A DNA stretch of 64,000 nucleotides, from NCBI GenBank assembly GCA_964560085.1, contig CAZLKF010000005.1, forward strand, positions 27,260 to 91,259. Direction: 5' to 3'. Under the pieces are notes generated by a model. It did no database searches. It was given only the letters and a program-made list of their open reading frames with translations, and was not told where the DNA came from. Each line of letters opens with the position of its first letter. Position 1 is the stretch's first letter. Shown here piece after piece: positions 54,410 through 62,534 of this stretch. The stretch is from RUG11241 sp964560085 (GTDB lineage: Bacteria > Bacillota_I > Bacilli_A > RF39 > UBA660). A program made the position numbers and the translations under genes.

Positions 54410-54511
54410 ATGAAAGAAAATATAAAAGCAATATTAGCATTAACGTTAACAGCTTTTGTTTGTTCATTACTTATGTACTTAGTTTATAGTATGTACGGAG
54501 GAAATATATGA
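54410..54511 (+). CDS. Microprotein with one membrane segment in the rnf operon (33 aa)
   Basis: ATG 54410 begins 1 bp after the RnfD-G stop and the frame ends at TGA 54509-54511, overlapping rnfE by 4 bp (ATGA). The product MKENIKAILALTLTAFVCSL... is a single TM helix with a short tail MYGGNI. It occupies the site where rnfG would normally end, and its sequence recalls an RnfG N-terminal TM. It is either a remnant of a once-separate rnfG or a small accessory subunit. Coupling on both sides supports translation. Confidence 0.6.
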   Translation: MKENIKAILALTLTAFVCSLLMYLVYSMYGGNI

Positions 54512-55152
54512 AAAAAATATGGAGTAGTATTACTAAAGAAAATATCGTTTTTGTTTTATTACTTGGTTTATGTCCAGCTTTAGCTGTTACCACAACTTTT
54601 GAAAAATCATGTGTTATGGGAATATGTGTATTAATTGTTTTAGTATTTTCGAATGTTATAATATCTTTAATTAGAAAACTGATTCCTGATTTAGTAAAAA
54701 TTCCAGTATTTATTCTCATTATTGGTACACTTGTAACAGTTACAGAAATATTTCTGAAACAAGAATTACCAGAATTATATAAAGTATTAAGTATTTATTT
54801 ACCATTGATAACCGTTAATTGTATTATTTTAGGTCGTGCTTTAGAAGTTGCATCAAAAGAAAATATTGGTAAAAGTTTTCTCGATGCGTTAGGAACAGGA
54901 TTAGGCTTTACATTTTCATTAATGCTAATCGGCTTTGTTCGTGAATTGTTTGGAAATAACTCTTTAACAATAATGAGTATGGAAGGTGTAAGTGGCTTAA
55001 CAGGATATGTTTTAGGATATAAAGATATAATTCCTAACTTTACCAATATTAACTTGATGCTTAATCCAGCAGGGGCATTCCTAGCTTTAGGCCTACTTAT
55101 TGCTTTATTCAACTTTATCAAGATAAGGAGGAATAAGAATGTCTCTAATTAG
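54508..55152 (+). CDS. rnfE: Rnf complex subunit RnfE
   Basis: A 214-residue polytopic protein of the RnfE/NqrD family. Motifs include NIVFVLLLGLCPALAVTTTF, YLPLITVNCIILGRALEVAS and the C-terminal NPAGAFLALGLLIAL. It works with RnfA in moving electrons and ions across the membrane. It overlaps rnfA by 14 bp. Confidence 0.95.
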   Translation: MKKIWSSITKENIVFVLLLGLCPALAVTTTFEKSCVMGICVLIVLVFSNVIISLIRKLIPDLVKIPVFILIIGTLVTVTEIFLKQELPELYKVLSIYLPLITVNCIILGRALEVASKENIGKSFLDALGTGLGFTFSLMLIGFVRELFGNNSLTIMSMEGVSGLTGYVLGYKDIIPNFTNINLMLNPAGAFLALGLLIALFNFIKIRRNKNVSN

Positions 55153-55702
55153 TATTTTCTTCCTTGGTTTGATTACTGAAAATATTGTTTTAACAAAATT
55201 TTTAGGAATGTGTTCTTTTTTTGGTACTTCGTCAAAAGCAAAAAATTCATTTTGGATGGGCTTAACAGTCACGTTTGTTACTGTAATATCTAGTATTTTA
55301 GCTTATCTAATATATAATTACATCTTGGTTCCTACAAAAACAGAATATTTGCGAACTTTAATGTTTATTTTGATAATTGCTTGTTTAGTAAAAATAGCTG
55401 AGATGTTTATTAAAAAGACTTCTAAAATTTTATATAATACACTTGGTATTTATTTACCTTTGATTGCGACTAATTGTGCTGTTTTAGGAACTGTTCTTAT
55501 TACAAATAACAACAACTATAATTTTTTAGAAACCATAGTTTTCGCAACGGCTAGTTCACTAGGTTATTTGCTGGTTATTTATGTTTTTGCAACCATTCGT
55601 GAACGAGTTGACGCTAGTAATGTTCCTCAGTCATTTAAGGGATATCCAATTGCTCTAATAATTGCGGCAATTATGGCAATTCTATTTTCGAGGTTTGTAT
55701 GA
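55139..55702 (+). CDS. rnfA: Rnf complex subunit RnfA
   Basis: A 187-residue polytopic protein of the RnfA/NqrE family: ENIVLTKFLGMCSFFGTS with the membrane Cys, YLPLIATNCAVLGTVL, and RERVDASNVPQSFKGYPIAL. The length is typical. It is homologous and antiparallel to RnfE. Its stop overlaps the next small gene by 4 bp. Confidence 0.96.
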   Translation: MSLISIFFLGLITENIVLTKFLGMCSFFGTSSKAKNSFWMGLTVTFVTVISSILAYLIYNYILVPTKTEYLRTLMFILIIACLVKIAEMFIKKTSKILYNTLGIYLPLIATNCAVLGTVLITNNNNYNFLETIVFATASSLGYLLVIYVFATIRERVDASNVPQSFKGYPIALIIAAIMAILFSRFV

Positions 55703-55803
55703 TAGCATATATAATATTGGCATCATTAATTGCATTTTATATGTTTCTTTCTATTAAACAAAAAAATCATAGTTGCAAAGGATGTGGACGATGCAAGCAA
55801 TAA
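55699..55803 (+). CDS. Cys-rich membrane microprotein (34 aa) between rnfA and rnfB
   Basis: ATG 55699 overlaps the rnfA stop (ATGA) and the frame ends at TAA 55801-55803, after the rnfB start at 55791. The product has one TM (MIAYIILASLIAFYMFLSIK) and a Cys tail HSCKGCGRCKQ. The layout is like the FeoB-associated Cys-rich membrane proteins. The CxxCxxC tail could bind a metal or an iron-sulfur cluster. A role in Rnf assembly or iron-sulfur supply is inferred from its position. Confidence 0.6.
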   Translation: MIAYIILASLIAFYMFLSIKQKNHSCKGCGRCKQ

Positions 55804-56066
55804 TAGTTTTAACTTTATCAGGGCTTATTATGAGTATTGTGTTGGTTGCTGCTAATAAAGTTTTAAGCAAGAAAAACGCTCATGAATACGCGATATTAAG
55901 GAGATTACCAGGTCTTAATTGTGGAGCATGTGGATATGGTTCTTGTGAAGGAATGGTTCAAGCAATGTTAGATAATTTAAATAATTATAAGAAATGTCGA
56001 CCATTACGTGGCGAAAAATTAATTGAGATGGAAAAATACGTTATTGAAAGTAAAGACAAAATATAA
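55791..56066 (+). CDS. rnfB: Short RnfB lacking ferredoxin domains
   Basis: A 91-residue protein from ATG 55791. An N-terminal TM (IIVLTLSGLIMSIVLVAANK) and the RnfB-type Fe-S domain with Cys44, 47, 52 and 69 (LNCGACGYGSCEGM ... YKKCRP) are present. Normal RnfB is 180-330 residues and carries one or more additional [4Fe-4S] pairs; here the stop is followed within 28 bp by frr, and no ferredoxin-like Cys pattern is left in any frame. The cluster motif itself is intact, so it may be a working minimal form. Confidence 0.85.
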   Translation: MQAIIVLTLSGLIMSIVLVAANKVLSKKNAHEYAILRRLPGLNCGACGYGSCEGMVQAMLDNLNNYKKCRPLRGEKLIEMEKYVIESKDKI

Positions 56067-56093
56067 TATAATAGATATGGAGGAGAAAAAAAT

Positions 56094-56636
56094 ATGGATG
56101 AAATATTAATGGAAGCTGAGATGAAAATGGAATCTTCTATTGAAAATATGGAAAAAAGATTTACTAATGTAAGAGCAGGTAGAGCTAATGCTTCAATGGT
56201 TAATATGATTAATGTTGCTTATTATGGAGTTGATACACCATTATTGCAACTAGCAACTATTTCAATTCCCGAAGCTAGACAAATATGTATAAAACCATAT
56301 GATAAGTCTTGCTTATCATCAATTGAAAAAGCTATATTTGAAGCCAATATTGGTTTAACACCAAATAATAATGGGGAAGTAATAATTTTAAATATTCCAC
56401 CATTAACTGAAGATACAAGAAAAGAATTTGTAAAGCAAGTAAAAGTTATTGCTGAAGAAACTAAAATTGCCCTTCGAAATATCAGACAAGATGCGAATAA
56501 TGAAATCAAGAGATTAGAATTAACAGAAGATGAGAAAAAGAATGGTAATAATGATGTCCAGGAACTAATAGACAAGTATAATAAACAAGTTGATGACAAA
56601 CTAAAAATCAAGGAAAATGAGTTAATGCAAATCTAA
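56094..56636 (+). CDS. frr: Ribosome recycling factor
   Basis: A 180-residue protein with the family blocks FTNVRAGRANASMVNMINV, YYGVDTPLLQLATIS, PYDKS and TEDTRKEFVKQVK, ending in the helical RLELTEDEKKNGNNDVQELI. It splits post-termination ribosomes with EF-G. A TATAAT and GGAGG lie just upstream, so it may be transcribed separately from rnf. Confidence 0.97.
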   Translation: MDEILMEAEMKMESSIENMEKRFTNVRAGRANASMVNMINVAYYGVDTPLLQLATISIPEARQICIKPYDKSCLSSIEKAIFEANIGLTPNNNGEVIILNIPPLTEDTRKEFVKQVKVIAEETKIALRNIRQDANNEIKRLELTEDEKKNGNNDVQELIDKYNKQVDDKLKIKENELMQI

Positions 56637-56659
56637 CTTTACATCAACTTGTTTTTTTT
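56585..56659 (+). terminator. Possible long-loop terminator of frr
   Basis: Perfect 11-bp arms ACAAGTTGATG (in frr codons) and CATCAACTTGT, 46 nt apart, followed by T8. The loop is unusually long for an intrinsic terminator. Confidence 0.4.
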
Positions 56660-56744
56660 TCGTAAACTTATGTTGAAAGATAATGGTAAAGAATGTATAA
56701 TTAGTATGAGAATAGAAATAATATTTTTGGAGGGAGGATAAATT

Positions 56745-57323
56745 ATGGCGAGAAAATTAGCTGAAATTCGCTTTGAAGCTACCCAAAAACGCCGAAAAAA
56801 CATTGTGATTGCTATAATTTTATTCGCTCTAGGAATTAGTTTAGTTGTAGCAGGAACCCTCGCTTATTATAGATCAACGTTAAGTGGTGTTACTAGTGGA
56901 ACTATTGCTGCTTGGAATTTTAAAGCTAACAATGTTACTACAAATTTTACGATATCATTAACCCCTAATAATGGAGTTTCTACTTCATCTTCAACAATTG
57001 CTCCAGGAACATCTGGAAGTTTTTCAGTTGCATTGAGTGCTAGTGCTAGCGCATTAGGCGTTGATTATGAAATCAACTTTAGTGATTTTACGAATTTACC
57101 ACAAAATTTAATATTTTATACCGATGATAATTATACAACGACAGTTGATTTAACTAATAATTACTCTTTTGAAGGAACATTAGCGGCAGGAGCATTGTTA
57201 ACTAAAACATGGTATTGGGATTGGCCTTATGGCAATTCTTCATCAATCACAACTGATAATGCATCTATTGATAAGACAGTTTCTTTTAATGTAACTGTTG
57301 TCGGAACACAAGTTCATCCTTAA
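56745..57323 (+). CDS. TasA/CalY-like exported protein outside the main island
   Basis: A 192-residue protein with a basic N-terminus, a hydrophobic core (NIVIAIILFALGISLVVAGT) and LAYYRSTLSGVTSGTIAAW, a SipW-type junction. The mature part is Thr/Ser/Asn-rich with SLTPNNGVSTSSSTIAPGTS and a Trp-rich strand TWYWDWPYG, which recalls LSWPYES of the partial gene at the window start. AGGGAGGA precedes the start. It is probably another client of the SipW-like enzyme 40 kb away; no peptidase lies nearby. Confidence 0.8.
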   Translation: MARKLAEIRFEATQKRRKNIVIAIILFALGISLVVAGTLAYYRSTLSGVTSGTIAAWNFKANNVTTNFTISLTPNNGVSTSSSTIAPGTSGSFSVALSASASALGVDYEINFSDFTNLPQNLIFYTDDNYTTTVDLTNNYSFEGTLAAGALLTKTWYWDWPYGNSSSITTDNASIDKTVSFNVTVVGTQVHP

Positions 57324-57324
57324 T

Positions 57325-57351
57325 AAAATCAATATTGTTATTGATTTTTTT
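57325..57351 (+). terminator. Terminator of the 56745 gene
   Basis: 10-bp arms AAAATCAATA and TATTGATTTT around TTGT, then T. Confidence 0.8.
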
Positions 57352-57387
57352 CTATATTTTTATGTATAATTATATATGGGTGATAAT

Positions 57388-58695
57388 ATGTTTGAAACCT
57401 TAGGTGATCGTTTACAAGCGGTCGTAAGTAAAATAAAAGGTTATGGAAAAATAACAGAGGAAAATATAAGTGAGATTGTTAGAGAAATTCGTTTGGCACT
57501 TTTAGAAGCTGATGTTAACTATACTGTTGTTAAGGAGTTTACTAATAAAGTTAAAGAAAAAGCTTTAGGTGAAGAAGTTCAAAAAAGTTTAAAACCAAGT
57601 GAACAATTTGTAAAAATTGTTAAAGATGAGTTAGTTGAATTGCTTGGTGGAGATAAAAAAGAATTAAATATTAATGGTTCACTTTCAACTTTAATGGTTG
57701 TTGGTTTACAAGGTAGTGGAAAGACAACTACATTAGGTAAACTTGCTAATATGTTAAGAAAAAAGTATAATAAAAAACCATTGTTAGTAGCTTGTGATAT
57801 TTATAGACCAGCAGCTATTGAACAATTAAGACAAATTGGACGAGAATTGAACATTGAAGTTTATTCAGAAGGTGTGAAGGATCCAGTTGAAATTGCTAAG
57901 AATGCGGTTAAATATGCCCACGAAAATAATTTTAATTATTTACTAGTTGATACTGCTGGGCGTTTGCACATTGATGAAACTTTGATGGCTGAACTTAAAA
58001 ATTTAAATGAGGCGATCAATTTTCAAGAAATATTACTTGTTATTGATAGTATGATGGGGCAAGATGCAATTAATGTTATAAATGGCTTTAATGATTCTTT
58101 GCCATTAACTGGAGCAATATTAACTAAACTTGATGGCGATACTAGAGGTGGTGTTGCTTTATCAATAAGACATTTAACTAATGTACCTATTAAATTAATA
58201 GGTGTTAGTGAGAAAATGGATGGGGTTGAAGAATTTTATCCCGAAAGAATGGCAACAAGAATCTTAGGCATGGGCGATATTATGACAATGCTTGAAAAAG
58301 CGGAATCAGTGATCAACGAAGAAGAAGCCTTGGATTTATCTAAAAAAATGAAAAAAGGTAACTATGATTTAAATGATTTTTTAACAAATTTAAAACAAAT
58401 CAAAAAAATGGGACCTTTAGAAAATTTACTTAAATTAATTCCAGGAGCTAAAAAAATGGGCATTAATGATGTACAAATAAATCCTAAAGACATGGCGCAT
58501 ATAGAAGCAATAGTACTATCAATGACGCCTTATGAAAGAAAACACCCAGAAGTTTTAAAAGCAACAAGAAAACTTCGTATTGCTAAAGGGTCTGGAAGAG
58601 AAGTAAGTGAAGTAAATAGACTTTTAAATCAATTTGAACAAATGAAACAAATGATGAAGAATTTCAGTAATGGCAATATGAAAATGCCATTCTAA
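57388..58695 (+). CDS. ffh: Signal recognition particle GTPase Ffh
   Basis: The start is ATG 57388 behind GGGTGA; an ATG at 57376 covers that ribosome site. The 435-residue protein has the N domain, then G-domain motifs GLQGSGKTTTLGKLA (~106), DTAGRLHID (~187) and TKLDGDTRGGVAL (~246), and a Met-rich M domain ending FSNGNMKMPF. It targets membrane proteins to the translocon with SRP RNA, which is not in this window. Confidence 0.97.
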   Translation: MFETLGDRLQAVVSKIKGYGKITEENISEIVREIRLALLEADVNYTVVKEFTNKVKEKALGEEVQKSLKPSEQFVKIVKDELVELLGGDKKELNINGSLSTLMVVGLQGSGKTTTLGKLANMLRKKYNKKPLLVACDIYRPAAIEQLRQIGRELNIEVYSEGVKDPVEIAKNAVKYAHENNFNYLLVDTAGRLHIDETLMAELKNLNEAINFQEILLVIDSMMGQDAINVINGFNDSLPLTGAILTKLDGDTRGGVALSIRHLTNVPIKLIGVSEKMDGVEEFYPERMATRILGMGDIMTMLEKAESVINEEEALDLSKKMKKGNYDLNDFLTNLKQIKKMGPLENLLKLIPGAKKMGINDVQINPKDMAHIEAIVLSMTPYERKHPEVLKATRKLRIAKGSGREVSEVNRLLNQFEQMKQMMKNFSNGNMKMPF

Positions 58696-58709
58696 GAAGG
58701 GGAAAACAA

Positions 58710-59426
58710 ATGGAAATAAAATTAATTGGAACTGGTGGTATATTTTCACCATATAATTCGGCTTGCACAATTATTGATCGACACATTTTAATTGATCTAC
58801 CTAATGGAACTTTAAAACAATTGCGAAAAAATAATTATCATATCGTTGATATCGATTATGTATTTATAACTCATTTTCATGCTGATCATTATTTTGACTT
58901 TCCATTTTTATTATTAGAAAAAACTAAAAGCAAAAATCATGATTTAACAATTATTGCTCCAAATAATGCTCCTGACATAATTAAGCATTTGACAGAACTG
59001 GCATTCCCAGAATCAGCAGATAAAATTTTTAAAACTTTAAAAATTAAATATATTCAAAATGATTCAAAAACTAAAATCAAAGATATTACAATTGAATCAA
59101 TAAAAATGCATCACGGACTAACTGAAGATTATGGTTATATATTTAATAGCAGAAATTTTGTAATCGGTTTTACAGGAGACACTTCAATTTGTCCAGGTGT
59201 TCATGAGATGGCTTTAAAATGTGATAAAGTTGTAATTGATTCAACTTTTGAAGTTGGTGATGATAATCACTTGGGAATTAATAATATTTTGGAATTATTA
59301 AAAGAATATCCAGAAACAATTTTTATTCCAACTCATATGAGCCCTAAAGAAAAGAGAATATTAGAATTTCAATCATTTGATAATTTATTGATTTTGAATG
59401 ATTTTGATGATATATTTGACAAATAA
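58710..59426 (+). CDS. MBL-fold metallohydrolase (RNase Z-like)
   Basis: A 238-residue metallo-beta-lactamase-fold protein. The metal-binding HFHADHYFDF (HxHxDH) is at ~52-61, a further His in MHHGLTEDYGY, Asp in IGFTGDTS and the last His in FIPTHMSP. The plan resembles RNase Z/ElaC and phosphodiesterase-like MBL proteins, but the exosite arm of true RNase Z is not clear. It may process tRNA 3' ends or act on a cyclic nucleotide. It is close behind ffh (14 bp). Confidence 0.85.
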   Translation: MEIKLIGTGGIFSPYNSACTIIDRHILIDLPNGTLKQLRKNNYHIVDIDYVFITHFHADHYFDFPFLLLEKTKSKNHDLTIIAPNNAPDIIKHLTELAFPESADKIFKTLKIKYIQNDSKTKIKDITIESIKMHHGLTEDYGYIFNSRNFVIGFTGDTSICPGVHEMALKCDKVVIDSTFEVGDDNHLGINNILELLKEYPETIFIPTHMSPKEKRILEFQSFDNLLILNDFDDIFDK

Positions 59427-59444
59427 TAGCAATGATGCTAAAAT
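59416..59444 (+). promoter_or_regulatory. Consensus sigma-A promoter of the asnS T-box transcript
   Basis: A perfect TTGACA, 17-nt spacer and TAAAAT. The -35 overlaps the last codons of the MBL gene. Confidence 0.8.
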
Positions 59445-59450
59445 TAATTC

Positions 59451-59674
59451 ATAAATTGATGAAGTGGAGAAGTAATTGTAATTACTGCATTAGAGAAAGT
59501 CAGAACGATGGAAGCTGATATGCAAGTGTGCAATGAATAACACCACAGAGAGTTCTATTGAAATTAGTAGATAGAGCCGGTTATAACCGTTACTTTAAAG
59601 AGTGTCTTAATTGACAAAAAATGGGTGGTACCACGACAATCTTTCGTCCCTTTAGGGATGTTGATTGTTTTTTT
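59451..59674 (+). promoter_or_regulatory. T-box riboswitch for asparagine (tRNA-Asn)
   Basis: An ~220-nt leader with an AGAGA-like box near 59490, a specifier loop (GAATAACACC, Asn codon AAC at 59539-59541), the CGGTTATAACCG stem, the T-box sequence TGGGTGGTACCACG (59622-59635) and a terminator ending in T10 with ACAATC/GATTGT and TCCC/GGGA arms. Uncharged tRNA-Asn would pair with the specifier codon and with the T-box, form the antiterminator and allow asnS transcription. Confidence 0.95.
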
Positions 59675-59694
59675 TTATTAGAAAGGAAATATTT

Positions 59695-61074
59695 ATGGAA
59701 GTTAAACAATTGTATGATGAAATTAAAGAATTAATGGGGAGTTCAATCGAACTTAATGGTTGGATCAGAAATCATCGTAAGCAAAAAGAGTATGGATTTA
59801 TTGATTTTACAGATGGAACTTGCTTTAAGACAATTCAACTTGTTTATAGTAATGAATTAGAAATTTTTGATGAAATTCAAAAATTAAGAGTAGGATCTGC
59901 TATTAATGTTAAAGGTATTATTATTGAATCAGTTGGAAGTGGACAATCATTTGAAGTTAAAGTTGAGTCTTTAAAACTATTAGGGGATTCAGCTGAAGAT
60001 TACCCAATCCAGCCAAAAAGGCACTCAATGGAATTTTTAAGGGAACAAGCTTATCTTCGCCCAAGGACAAACCTTTTTCAAGCGGTTTTTCGTGTTCGTA
60101 GTGTAGCAGCAATGGCAATTCATACATATTTTCAAGAACACGGCTATGTTTATACCCATACGCCACTTATTACAACAACTGATTGTGAGGGCTCTGATCA
60201 GATGTTTAAAATTACAACATTAGATTTTGATAGATTACCGATTACTGAAGATGGTAAAGTTGATTTTAATAAAGACTTATTTGGTAAAAAGTCCTTTATC
60301 ACCGGTAGTGGTCAATTACATGGAGAAGCTTTTGCGAGTGCATTTAATAAGATTTACACTTTTGGTCCAACATTTAGAACTGAAAAATCAAATACAAAAA
60401 CACATGCTAATGAATTTTGGATGATAGAGCCAGAAATATCATTTTGTGATCTTGAAGGTGTAATGAATATCGAAGAAGAAATGCTAAAATTTATTGTTAA
60501 ATATGTTATGGATAAATGTCCAGATGAATTAGAGTTTTTCAACAAATTTGTTGAGAAAGGTTTGACTGATAAGTTAAATAAAGTAATTAATAGTAAGTTT
60601 GTCAGAATTGATCATAAGGATGTTATCAAGATTTTGAAGGAAGCTCCTGTAAAGTTTGAATTTACACCTGAATATGGAGAAGATATAGCAAAGGAACATG
60701 AAAAATACATTACTGAATACTTTAACTCACCAGTATTTGTTAAAAACTGGCCTAAAGATATTAAAGCTTGGTATATGAAATTAAACCCAGATAATGAAAC
60801 AGTCGCTGCGGTTGATTTAGAAGTTCCAGGAGCTGGTGAACTAATTGGTGGATCTGAACGTGAGGCTGACTTAGAAATATTAATGCAACGCATCCATGAA
60901 CTTGGTGTTGATCCCAAACCAATAGATTGGTTTATTAATTTAAGAAGATATGGAAGTTGCGTTCATTCGGGATTTGGAATGGGTTTTGAAAGATTGATTA
61001 TCTACTTAACTGGTGTTGAAAACATTAGAGATGTTATTCCATTCCCAAGAACTCCAGGAAATTGTGAGTATTAA
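59695..61074 (+). CDS. asnS: Asparaginyl-tRNA synthetase
   Basis: The start is ATG 59695 behind GAAAGGAAA, just after the T-box terminator; a TTG further upstream would lie in the terminator. The 459-residue class II enzyme has an OB-fold domain (IELNGWIRNHRKQKEYGFID) and the catalytic core with YTHTPLITTTDCEGSDQMF, TFGPTFRTEKSNT and GFGMGFERLIIYLTG. The C-terminal PFPRTPGNCEY is typical of AsnRS. It is controlled by the T-box above. Confidence 0.97.
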   Translation: MEVKQLYDEIKELMGSSIELNGWIRNHRKQKEYGFIDFTDGTCFKTIQLVYSNELEIFDEIQKLRVGSAINVKGIIIESVGSGQSFEVKVESLKLLGDSAEDYPIQPKRHSMEFLREQAYLRPRTNLFQAVFRVRSVAAMAIHTYFQEHGYVYTHTPLITTTDCEGSDQMFKITTLDFDRLPITEDGKVDFNKDLFGKKSFITGSGQLHGEAFASAFNKIYTFGPTFRTEKSNTKTHANEFWMIEPEISFCDLEGVMNIEEEMLKFIVKYVMDKCPDELEFFNKFVEKGLTDKLNKVINSKFVRIDHKDVIKILKEAPVKFEFTPEYGEDIAKEHEKYITEYFNSPVFVKNWPKDIKAWYMKLNPDNETVAAVDLEVPGAGELIGGSEREADLEILMQRIHELGVDPKPIDWFINLRRYGSCVHSGFGMGFERLIIYLTGVENIRDVIPFPRTPGNCEY

Positions 61075-61076
61075 AA

Positions 61077-61100
61077 AAAAGGAGCATTAAACTCCTTTTA
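61077..61100. terminator. Bidirectional terminator after asnS
   Basis: AAAAGGAG and CTCCTTTT arms around a 7-nt loop. T/A runs on both sides let it serve asnS and the convergent phosphoesterase gene. Confidence 0.8.
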
Positions 61101-61976
61101 TTTTGTCTTTGCAGCAATATCAATAACAGTTATATTTGGAATAATTGGAATACCTGCTGGAACATAACCTGTAAAAGGACGAACACCTTTTGATACAACT
61201 AACTTTGATTCTCCTAACTCATGCATTCCTCGACATAAATCTATTTTTGCAAACAATCTAGGAGGTAATATACCAGGTTTTTCCCAAACACCATAATCTC
61301 TTATTTGTTTTTTAAATAATTCTTCTATTTGATTAGGAACATACCCATTATGTAGATGCCCAGCGATAATAATATCAACGGCTTTCATAATTTCCTTCAA
61401 TTATTCTTGAGCATAATCACTTGCGATTGGATGTGGTGCATGATTTAATAAAATGTTTAATTCGTCATCTGAAAATGTAAGACCACTGCTTAAGAATTGT
61501 TCAACAAAGGCTTCATTTGCTTTATCTCCATGCCAACTTGGCTTATAGACATCGTGATCTGGTGAAAACCCTGCCACTGTCATTCCATCTATTCTAACCT
61601 TTTCATTATCAAGTGGATAAATATGTTCTATATTTTCAAGGGCTTTAAATGCTTTTTTTGTATCTTCAGGATCAGATTGTAAATCATGATTTCCAAGAGA
61701 TAAAGCAATAGGAGTTTCCATTTCACTCAACGATTCTAAAAGATACTGTAATCGACGAACGTATTCGGCGTTCTTATAATTTGCAGCATACATAATATCT
61801 CCTGGCATTGCTATTAATGAGACAGATTTGCGATTGGTATCTAAAAAGATTTTAATTGTTTCTAATATTTTTTTGTTTAAACTTAAACTTAGGTGTAAAT
61901 CGGCTAAAGTAACAATTTTTTTATCTGTATTAATTTTGCCACTTTCGACTTCGAAATTTTCTATTCTTGCTTCCAT
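61098..61976 (-). pseudogene. Metallophosphoesterase interrupted by an in-frame stop
   Basis: Two frames in the same phase, 61976-61401 and 61400-61098, abut exactly at a TAA. The first half has a calcineurin-like metallophosphoesterase start: LADLHLS (DxH), MPGDIMY (GD), LGNHDL (GNHD) and LLNHAPHP. The second half continues with IIIAGHLHNGYVP, the GHxH motif that completes the metal site. One nonsense codon after SDYAQE therefore removes an essential ligand. RBS AGGTGG precedes the start. Readthrough or restart at ATG 61388 would not rebuild the enzyme in one chain. A sequencing error is also possible. Confidence 0.8.
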
Positions 61977-62057
61977 ATTTCCACCTCAAATAGATGTTAT
62001 CATATTAAAAAAAATGTGTCAAATTATGGCATATGATGTACTTTGCCTAAATTAACA

Positions 62058-62066
62058 CATAAAATA
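62058..62066 (+). promoter_or_regulatory. Candidate sigma-K -10 element near the cotD-like gene
   Basis: CATAAAATA fits the sigma-K -10 consensus CATANNNTA, with an AC 16 nt upstream (62040-62041), as in sigma-K promoters. It lies ~110 nt before a CotD-like gene and sigK is in this window. In AT-rich DNA a chance match is quite possible. Confidence 0.35.
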
Positions 62067-62111
62067 ATAATATTTTTTAATACTTATAAAAATATAATAA
62101 TGATGCAAATT

Positions 62112-62139
62112 ATAGGAATACACACATTCCTATTTTTTT
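62112..62139 (+). terminator. Hairpin terminator ahead of the cotD-like gene
   Basis: Perfect 8-bp arms ATAGGAAT and ATTCCTAT around ACACAC, then T. No plus-strand gene ends just upstream, so it may attenuate the cotD-like transcript or end an unseen short RNA. Confidence 0.65.
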
Positions 62140-62176
62140 ATCCTTCATAAAATAAACTAGATAAGGAGGATAAAAA

Positions 62177-62293
62177 ATGTTTAATAGAGGTTGCTGTAAT
62201 CGTCAACAATATCAGATGGCTGATCAAGTGTATGAACCAACAATTACTAAGTGCATAGAAAAAGAATTCTATCATGAAGTACCACAAGAGTGA
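62177..62293 (+). CDS. Small CotD-like spore coat protein (38 aa)
   Basis: ATG 62177 has a perfect AAGGAGG upstream. The product begins MFNRGCCNRQQYQMADQVYE and continues PTITKCIEKEFYHEVPQE. The pattern V-x-P-T-x-x-x-C...H-x-V-P follows the CotD family (PTKCC...H...VPHIHP). CotD is a late mother-cell coat protein. It is much shorter than B. subtilis CotD but similar to the mini-CotD proteins of clostridia and relatives. A terminator follows. Confidence 0.7.
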   Translation: MFNRGCCNRQQYQMADQVYEPTITKCIEKEFYHEVPQE

Positions 62294-62336
62294 CCTTTTA
62301 TGTTAGAAAAAGATAAAGAGACTAAATAAGTATATT

Positions 62337-62361
62337 AGAAGAATAATATTTCTTCTTTTTT
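62337..62361 (+). terminator. Terminator of the cotD-like gene
   Basis: AGAAGAA and TTCTTCT arms around TAATAT, then T6. Confidence 0.75.
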
Positions 62362-62513
62362 GTTGTTAAATATAGGGAATATTGTCATTTTATGACATTC
62401 TAAGATTTGTCAACAATAATTTTTTATGATATATTAGACATACTGAAAACACACGAAATTTTATAATTTTTTTAAAAAGTATAAATAATGTGTTATTAGG
62501 TATATAATATTAA

Positions 62514-62534
62514 AGTAGTTTTGTGGAAACTACT
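62514..62534 (-). terminator. Hairpin at the end of the IS110 transposase gene
   Basis: Perfect 8-bp arms AGTAGTTT and AAACTACT around 5 nt. It overlaps the transposase stop codon (62530-62532). On the minus strand only a short T/A tract follows, so termination is likely weak; it may instead be part of the element's right end. Confidence 0.5.

Noticed and set aside
54795..55121. 108-codon minus-strand frame in rnfE
   Set aside because: Antisense of a conserved membrane protein gene; no ribosome site or promoter.
55791..56093. rnfB shortened by a frameshift
   Set aside because: Only 27 bp separate its stop from frr, and no ferredoxin Cys motif exists in other frames.
59957..60917. Small frames on both strands inside asnS
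   Set aside because: Shadows of asnS with no start context.
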